A stretch of DNA of 64,000 nt, from the NCBI RefSeq assembly GCF_001544755.2, contig NZ_FCOF02000012.1:119752-183751 (forward strand). Direction: 5' to 3'. Positions 17,220-24,200 of the stretch are shown here, piece after piece (positions within the stretch are counted from its first letter, which is position 1; every line of letters starts with the position of its first letter). The translations under genes and the position numbers were made by a program. This stretch comes from Caballeronia catudaia. Lineage in GTDB: Bacteria; Pseudomonadota; Gammaproteobacteria; Burkholderiales; Burkholderiaceae. The notes under the pieces were generated by a model that saw only the letters and a program-made list of their open reading frames with translations, made no database searches and was not told the origin of the DNA.

Positions 17220-18127
17220 GCGGGAAGCATCCGGGAGTACGAGACGGCCATCGTCGCGAGTTCCTGCGCCGCGGGCGTGAGCGGTACGCCCGCGCGGCGC
17301 AGCAGACACACCGGCGTCGCGGCGGCGCGTTCGGCGACCGGCACGATCTCGATGTGCTCGCGAAAGAACGGATGCCCCGCGAGGCTCGCGGGCTCGAGGC
17401 CGAGGTAGTCGCTCGACGCGATGCAATGCAGCGTGTCGAAGACCGCTTCGGTCGTCGCGGCGATGCATGGCGGCGCGAGGTTCGCATTCTCGAACAGGGC
17501 CGACAGCTTGTTGCCGGCCGCGCTGCCGCCGCGCTGCCGCGTGCTGACCCATTCGGCTTCCTGCAACGCTGCCAGCGTGCGCGAGCGCGCCAGCGGATGA
17601 CCGCGCCGCGCGATCACCGCGACGTCCGAATCGAAAAGCGGCACCGTTTCCATGTCGTGGATATCGGCGTCGGGGGGGATCAGCGCCAGCGCGAAGTCGA
17701 GGCTGCCGTCGCGCACCCATGACATCAGCATGCGCGACGTCGCGCTCGTCAGATGCACGTCGATGCGCGGACAGCGTTCCCGATAACTCGCGAGCAGCGC
17801 GGGAAAGAGCCGCATGGTCGCTTCGGCGGCGAGCCCGAGCGAGACGCGGCCAGTCAGTTCACCGCGCAACTGGCGCATTTCCTCTTCGGTCTTTCTGCAT
17901 TCGCCGAGAATCAGCTCGGCGCGCACGCGCAGCCTTTCGCCGATGGGCGTGAGGCGCGCGCCACGCACGTCGCGTTCGAAGAGCGGCCCGCCCGCCTGCG
18001 CCTCGAGCTTGTGCAACTGCTGCGTGATGCCGCTCTGCGCGACATCGAGACGGCGTGCGGCGGCGCGCACGCTCCCCGCGTCGGCGACGGCGACGAACAT
18101 GCGCAGCTGCGTCAGGGTCAGGTCCAC
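17204..18127 (-). CDS. LysR family transcriptional regulator
   Basis: 307-residue LysR-type regulator with an N-terminal winged helix-turn-helix (AAARRLDVAQSGITQQLHKLE, residues ~18-38) and a LysR substrate-binding domain from about 90 to 295. The start is GTG at 18127 (MDLTLTQLRMFV). It is divergent from the amino-acid binding protein and the AstE-like deacylase, and in LysR systems such a regulator usually controls the divergent genes in response to their substrate or a metabolite. The intergenic region is 112 bases. Its co-inducer is not known. Confidence 0.9.
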   Translation of the reverse strand: MDLTLTQLRMFVAVADAGSVRAAARRLDVAQSGITQQLHKLEAQAGGPLFERDVRGARLTPIGERLRVRAELILGECRKTEEEMRQLRGELTGRVSLGLAAEATMRLFPALLASYRERCPRIDVHLTSATSRMLMSWVRDGSLDFALALIPPDADIHDMETVPLFDSDVAVIARRGHPLARSRTLAALQEAEWVSTRQRGGSAAGNKLSALFENANLAPPCIAATTEAVFDTLHCIASSDYLGLEPASLAGHPFFREHIEIVPVAERAAATPVCLLRRAGVPLTPAAQELATMAVSYSRMLPAQRDA

Positions 18128-18239
18128 GTCGGCGTTCCGTCGAGTGTTCTCGAAAAGTGATCATGATAAGCAAAACGTCTCTTTTTGAGAGCGTTGTGCG
18201 CCCGTACCATCGGTGTCAAATCTCGGAGACACCGCGTTC

Positions 18240-19010
18240 ATGTTCAAGCTCAGAGCTCTCTTCATCGCCGCCGCGCTGATCGCCGCCGCCTCCGTCCACG
18301 CGAAAGACGCCGATATGCTTCGCCTCGGCATCGACCCCGGTTATCCGCCGATGGACGTGAAAACGCCCGATGGCCATGTCGCGGGCTTCGACGTCGATCT
18401 CGGCGATGAAATCTGCCGCCGCATCGCGATGCGCTGTCAGTGGGTCGAGCTGGAGTTTTCGGGGATGATTCCCGCGCTCCAGGCCCGCAAGATCGACGGA
18501 ATCATGTCGTCGATGGCGATCACCGACAAGCGCATGAAGCAGATCGCGTTTTCGAGCAAGCTGTTTCAGTTCCGCTCGCGTCTGATCGCCAGGCAGGGCG
18601 CGCCGCTCACCGCGACGGCACAGGGCTTGCGCGGCAAGCGTATCGGCGTGCAGAGCGGCAGCCAGTTCGAAACCTATGCGATGAAGAACTGGCAGCCGGG
18701 CGGCGTCGAAGTGGTCGCCTATCAGAGCATGGAAGGCGTGCTGAACGACCTGAGCGCGGGCCGCGTCGATGCGGCGCTGCTCGGCTCGGTGGAAGCGGAG
18801 CACGGCTTTCTGAAGACGCCGCGCGGCGCGGGTTTCGCGTTCGTCGGCGAGCCGCTTTCGATGGGCGATCACGGCGTCGGCATGGGCTTGCGACAGGACG
18901 ACGCGGCGCTCAAGGCCAAGGTCGACAAAGCCGTGGCCGACATGCGCGCCGATGGCACGTACCAGAAGATCGCGCGCAAGTATTTCGACTTCGACGTGTA
19001 CGGCGATTGA
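18240..19010 (+). CDS. Periplasmic amino-acid binding protein (SBP family 3)
   Basis: 256-residue solute-binding protein. Residues 1-21 are a Sec signal peptide (ending VHA), followed by the family 3 fold: LRLGIDPGYPPMD, the GFDVDLGDEI segment and the MIPALQARKIDGIMSSMAIT segment, all typical of lysine/arginine/ornithine or histidine receptors. ATG 18240 is chosen over 18213 by the signal peptide and a GGAGA site just upstream. No permease or ATPase gene adjoins it, so it would have to use a transporter encoded elsewhere. The next gene begins three bases after its stop, pointing to one transcript with the deacylase. Confidence 0.9.
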   Translation: MFKLRALFIAAALIAAASVHAKDADMLRLGIDPGYPPMDVKTPDGHVAGFDVDLGDEICRRIAMRCQWVELEFSGMIPALQARKIDGIMSSMAITDKRMKQIAFSSKLFQFRSRLIARQGAPLTATAQGLRGKRIGVQSGSQFETYAMKNWQPGGVEVVAYQSMEGVLNDLSAGRVDAALLGSVEAEHGFLKTPRGAGFAFVGEPLSMGDHGVGMGLRQDDAALKAKVDKAVADMRADGTYQKIARKYFDFDVYGD

Positions 19011-19013
19011 TCC

Positions 19014-20141
19014 ATGCGAACTGATCGAAAGACACTCGTATCGACGACGCTAGGGACATCGCGCGAGCTCGTCAGCTTTCATTTCGGCGACGCTGGCGAT
19101 TCGAGCGAAAAGGTCTACATACAAGCCTCGCTGCACGCAGACGAAACGCCCGCGATGCTCACCGCGTGGACACTGAAACAGCGGCTCATCGAACTCGAAG
19201 CACAACGACGCGTGCGCGGCGAAATCGCGCTCGTGCCGGTGGCGAATCCGATCGGACTTTCGCAACACGTGCTCGGGCAATTTCTCGGGCGCTTCGAGGC
19301 GAACAGCGGGCACAACTTCAATCGCGGCTTTCCGATGCCGACCGCCGCCGCGCTGATCGAACGCGTGGGCGCGCGCTTTTCTTCCGGCGATGACGCGTAT
19401 AACGCGCATCTTCTGCGTGGCGCGCTCGTCGAGTTGCTCGGCGAAATGCGCGCAAAGAACGAGTTCGAATCGTTGCGGCTCGCGCTGCTCACGCTGGCTT
19501 CGCGAGCGGATATCGTGCTCGACCTGCATTGCTCGCTCGAAGCGACGATGCACATTTACACGAGCCCCGCGAGCTGGCCCGCGATCGAGCCGCTCGCGCG
19601 TCATCTCGGCGCGAACGGCGTGCTGCTCGCGACGGATTCCGGCGGCCAGTCGTTCGATGAAGTTCACGCGCTGCTATGGAACGAAGTGCGCGCGCTTCTC
19701 GGCGATCGGGCTCCGCTTGGCGCGCCGAATATCGCGGCCACGATCGAGCATCGCGGCCAGCGCGATGTCGATTACGACACGGCGTCGCACGACGCGAACG
19801 CCATCGTCGAATATCTGATCGCGCGCGGGGTGATCGAAGGCGAGCCGAAAGACGCGCCGCCGCTCGCGCAAGCCGCGACGCCGCTTGCGGGCAGCCAGCA
19901 GTTGACGGCGCCGGTGAGCGGGATCGTCGTGTATCGCGCCAAAGTGGGCGCGCGGCTGAAGGCGGGCGATCCGGTTTTCGATATCGTCGATCCGCTCAGC
20001 GATGCCGTGACCACCGTCACCACGAACAACGACGGCGTGTTCTACATGCGTCGCGCGATTCGCTTCGTGCAAGCAGGCGCACCGATGGGCCGCGTGACGG
20101 GCGAGACGCCGATCAGGACGGGCGTGTTGATCGGGGCGTGA
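19014..20141 (+). CDS. Succinylglutamate desuccinylase/aspartoacylase family zinc hydrolase
   Basis: 375-residue M14-type metallohydrolase of the AstE/aspartoacylase family, which removes acyl groups from N-acyl amino acids. Zinc ligands are visible as H41 and E44 (SLHADE) and the third histidine in DLHCS near residue 170. The C-terminal ~75 residues, VSGIVVYRAKVGARLKAGDPV onward, look like a lipoyl/biotinyl-type beta barrel as found in this family. It is three bases downstream of an amino-acid receptor, which suggests the pair imports and deacylates an acylated amino acid; that is inference. The precise substrate is unknown. Confidence 0.85.
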   Translation: MRTDRKTLVSTTLGTSRELVSFHFGDAGDSSEKVYIQASLHADETPAMLTAWTLKQRLIELEAQRRVRGEIALVPVANPIGLSQHVLGQFLGRFEANSGHNFNRGFPMPTAAALIERVGARFSSGDDAYNAHLLRGALVELLGEMRAKNEFESLRLALLTLASRADIVLDLHCSLEATMHIYTSPASWPAIEPLARHLGANGVLLATDSGGQSFDEVHALLWNEVRALLGDRAPLGAPNIAATIEHRGQRDVDYDTASHDANAIVEYLIARGVIEGEPKDAPPLAQAATPLAGSQQLTAPVSGIVVYRAKVGARLKAGDPVFDIVDPLSDAVTTVTTNNDGVFYMRRAIRFVQAGAPMGRVTGETPIRTGVLIGA

Positions 20142-20217
20142 GGGCGTCGGTCGAGCGGGCGTTTGCCTCGCTCGCTAGAATGAGCTTCCCTTCGCGTTCC
20201 CATCGAGGAGTCTCGCC

Positions 20218-21108
20218 ATGCTGGACTTCGAACGCCACGCGCGCACGCCGACGCTCGATATCGCCTACGCCGATTCCGGTCCCGCCGGCGGTCCCATTGT
20301 GATGCTGCTGCACGGCTGGCCCGATGCAGGCCGCGCGTGGAACGCGGTCGCCACGCGGCTCAACGACGCCGGCTATCGCACCATCGTGCCCGAACTGCGC
20401 GGTTCGGGCGGCACGCGCTTTCTACGCGACGACACCATCCGCGACGGCTCGGGCATTGCGCTCGCGCAAGACGCCGTCGATCTCGCCGATACGCTCGGCA
20501 TCGCGCGATTCGATGTCGTCGGCCACGACTGGGGCGCGCGCGCCGCGTACACGATCGCCGCGCTGTTTCCGCAGCGCGTGCGGCGCATGGCCGCGCTGGC
20601 GCTCGCGTTTCAGCCGCGCGGCAAGTTCGAGTTGCCGGATTTCTCGCAGGCGCGGCGCTTCTGGTATCAGTGGTTCATGTCGCTCGATGGCGGCCCGGAC
20701 GCGCTCGCCGCCGATCCGAAAGGCTTTGCGCGCATCCAGTGGGACACGTGGTCGCCGCCCGGCTGGTTCGACGAAACCGAATTCGCGGCGACGGCGCGCG
20801 CCTTCGACAATCCCGACTGGGTGCCGATCACGCTCAACGCCTATCGACGGCGCTGGCGAAGCGATCAGCCATCCGATCCGGCGCTTGGGTCTTCGTACGC
20901 GCGGCTCGCGACGATTGAGCGCATCGGCGTCCCCGCGCTGATGATCCAGGGCGGCGTGGATTTCTGCGACGAACCGGCAGGCTCGGAAGGGCAGGACGGA
21001 TATTTCACGGCCGGATACCGGCGCGTCGTGATCGACGGCGTGGGGCATTTTCCACTGCGCGAAGCGCCGGACGCGGTCGCGGCGGCCGTCATCGCCCATC
21101 TGAAGTAA
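20218..21108 (+). CDS. Alpha/beta hydrolase, epoxide hydrolase-like
   Basis: 296-residue alpha/beta hydrolase. Seen are the oxyanion motif LLHGWPD (residues ~24-30), the nucleophile elbow GHDWGA with Asp near residue 103, and the catalytic histidine in GVGHFPLREAP near the C-terminus. An Asp nucleophile and HGWP motif point to the epoxide hydrolase/haloalkane dehalogenase branch rather than serine esterases. ATG 20218 is preceded by GAGGAGTC. It is 76 bases downstream of the deacylase gene and may be separately transcribed. The natural substrate is unknown. Confidence 0.87.
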   Translation: MLDFERHARTPTLDIAYADSGPAGGPIVMLLHGWPDAGRAWNAVATRLNDAGYRTIVPELRGSGGTRFLRDDTIRDGSGIALAQDAVDLADTLGIARFDVVGHDWGARAAYTIAALFPQRVRRMAALALAFQPRGKFELPDFSQARRFWYQWFMSLDGGPDALAADPKGFARIQWDTWSPPGWFDETEFAATARAFDNPDWVPITLNAYRRRWRSDQPSDPALGSSYARLATIERIGVPALMIQGGVDFCDEPAGSEGQDGYFTAGYRRVVIDGVGHFPLREAPDAVAAAVIAHLK

Positions 21109-21162
21109 ATCGTGGATCAGGCGAGCGTCTTGCGCGGCTGTTGCGAACACTCCTGACACGTT

Positions 21163-21191
21163 TTGCGACAACTACTGTATGCGTGTACAGT
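21163..21191 (+). promoter_or_regulatory. LexA (SOS) box in the candidate promoter of the tandem uvrA
   Basis: The 16-bp sequence CTGTATGCGTGTACAG at 21175-21190 is CTG-N10-CAG with an AT-rich, near-palindromic core, matching the gamma/betaproteobacterial LexA consensus. It falls inside a candidate sigma-70 promoter: TTGCGA (21163-21168) and TACAGT (21186-21191) with a 17-base spacer. A repressor there would block RNA polymerase directly. Confidence 0.85.
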
Positions 21192-21296
21192 ACTGTTCGC
21201 TGCGTCAGCCGCGCGCTTCCGAACACTCGCGCGACGCCGCCCACGGCTTGCAGGACATCCGGACGAGCCGTCCAACTCATTGAACCGGTTGAAAAA

Positions 21297-24200
21297 TTGG
21301 CATCGAACAACGCAATCCGCATTCGCGGCGCCCGTCAGCACAATCTCAAGAATCTCGACCTCGACCTGCACACCGGCCAGATGACGGTCGTGACCGGCCC
21401 GTCCGGCTCCGGCAAGTCGAGCCTCGTGTTCGACACGCTCTACGCGGAAGGCCAGCGGCGCTACGTCGAGACCTTCAGCGCGTACGCGCGCCAGTTTCTC
21501 GACCGGATGGACCGCCCGCAGGTCGATCGCGTCGACGGGGTGCCGCCGGCCATCGCCATTGATCAGACGAATCCGGTGCGCAGTTCGCGCTCGACTGTCG
21601 GCACGATGACCGAGCTGAACGATCACCTGAAACTGTTCTACGCGCGCGCCGCCGAGCTCTTCGACAAAAAGACCTCGCATCGCGTGCGCCACGACACGCC
21701 GGAGACGATCTACGCCGAACTGCTCGAACGCACGCGCGCGGACGATCCGCGTCTCGCGATCACGTTTCCGGTCGAATTGCCCGATACCGCGAGCGACGAA
21801 GAAGTGGAGCAATGGCTGTCCGCGAGCGGCTACACGCGCGTGCAGGCGAAGCGCCACGTCGAAACGGAATCCGGCGCGCGGCAGATGCTCGATGTGGTCG
21901 CGGACCGTTTCCGTCTGCAGAACACCGAGCGTTCGCGTGCGCTGGAAGCCATCGAAGGCGCGCTGTTGCGCGGCACGGGCCGCGTGAACGTCTATGTGCT
22001 GAGGGAAGAAGCCGAGCCGGAAATCTGGCGCTTCTCCACCGGCCTGCATAGCCCGGAAAGCGACTTGCGCTACGCGGACCCGCAGCCTGCGCTCTTTTCC
22101 TTCAATTCCGCCTACGGCGCATGCGAAACGTGCCGCGGCTTCGGCCGCGTGATTGGCGTGGATTACGGCCTCGTCATCCCCGACGAAAGCAAGACGCTGC
22201 GCGAAGGCGCGGTGAAAACGCTGCAAACGCCGGCATGGAAGGAAAATCAGGATGATCTCGTGAAGTACGGCGCGAAAGCGGGCATTCGTCTCGGCGTGCC
22301 GTGGCGCGATCTCACGCAAAAAGAGCGCGACTGGGTCATCAAGGGTTCGCCCGACTGGACCGGCAAGTGGCAGAACCAGTGGTACGGCGTGCAGCGCTTC
22401 TTCGACTATCTGGAGTCGAAGGCGTACAAGATGCATATTCGCGTGCTGCTGTCGAAATATCGCAGCTATACGACGTGTCCCGTCTGCAACGGCGCGCGCC
22501 TCAAGACCGAATCGCTGCTGTGGCGTCTCGGCACGAAGGAACAGGCCGATGCGGTGCTGTCGCCGTCCGATCGCTTCATGCCGCAAGGCGTCGACTGGAC
22601 GCGCGCGCAGCTCGAAGCGCTGCCGGGTCTGACCGTGCACGATCTGATGCTGATGCCGATCGAGCGCATCCGGCGCTTCTTCGATTCGCTGACGCTGCCG
22701 TCCACGCTGCTCGACGAAGCGCTGAAACTGCTGCACGCGGAAGTGCGCACGCGCCTGAAATATCTTTGCGATGTCGGCCTCGGCTATCTGACGCTCGATC
22801 GTCAGTCACGCACGCTGTCGGGCGGCGAAGTGCAGCGCATCAATCTGACGACGGCGCTCGGCACGTCGCTCGTGAACACGCTCTTCGTGCTCGATGAACC
22901 GAGCATTGGCCTGCATCCGCGCGACCTGAACCGCATCGTCGAGGCGATGCACCGGCTGCGCGACGCTGGCAACACGCTGGTCGTCGTGGAGCACGATCCC
23001 TCCGTGATGCTCGCGGCGGATCGTCTCATCGACATGGGTCCGGGGCCGGGCGAGCGCGGCGGGCAGATCGTCTATGACGGCGCGCCCGACGACATTCAAC
23101 TCACCGACACGCTGACCGGCGCGTATCTCGGCGGCCGCAAGCACGTGGCGCATGCGTCGAACTGGAACCGCCGCATCGTCGATGCGAACACGCCGCGCCT
23201 CACGCTCGAAGGCGCGAGCGATCACAATCTGCAGGACGTCACCGTCGATATTCCGCTGCAACGCCTCGTCTGCGTGACGGGCGTATCCGGCTCGGGCAAA
23301 TCGACGCTCATTCAGGATGTGCTCGCGCCCGCGCTGATGCGTCATTTCGGCAAGGCGACGGAGGCGCCCGGCGCGTTCCGCGCGCTCAAAGGCGCGGAGC
23401 AGTTGAGCGACGTGGTGTTCGTCGATCAGTCGCCGATCGGCCGCACGGCGCGTTCGAATCCGGCGAGCTATGTCGGCGCATTCGATGAAATCCGCAAGCT
23501 TTATGCAAAGGCGCCGCTCGCGTTGCAGCGCGGCTACAGCGCGAGCATGTTCAGCTTCAACTCGGGCGACGGCCGCTGCCCGACGTGCGGCGGCTCGGGC
23601 TTCGAGCATGTCGAAATGCAGTTCCTGAGCGACGTCTATCTGCGCTGCCCGGATTGCGACGGACGCCGTTATCGCGCGGAAATTCTCGAAGTGAAGATCG
23701 AGCGCGGCGGGCGCGAACTGAGCGTCGCCGATGTGCTCGAACTGACCGTCAGCGAAGCGGTGGAAGCATTTGCTTCGGATGGCGAAGTATTGCGTGTGTT
23801 GCAGCCGATCGTCGATGTGGGCCTCGAATACGTGAAGCTCGGCCAGCCGGTGCCGACGCTGTCGGGCGGCGAAGCGCAGCGTCTGAAGCTCGCGGGCTAT
23901 CTCGCGGAAACCTCGCAGGCGAAGAAGAGCGAAAGCCGTCTCTTCATGTTCGACGAGCCGACCACCGGCCTGCACTTCGACGACATCGCCAAGCTGATGC
24001 AGGCTTTGCGACGTCTGCTGGAGCGCGGGCATTCGCTGATCGTCATCGAACACAATCTCGATGTGATTCGCGCAGCCGACTGGATCGTCGATCTCGGTCC
24101 CGAAGGCGGCGACGGCGGCGGGCAGGTTGTGTGCGTCGGCACGCCGGACGATGTTTCGGCATGCGAACAGTCGCATACGGGCCGTGCGCTGATCGACTAT

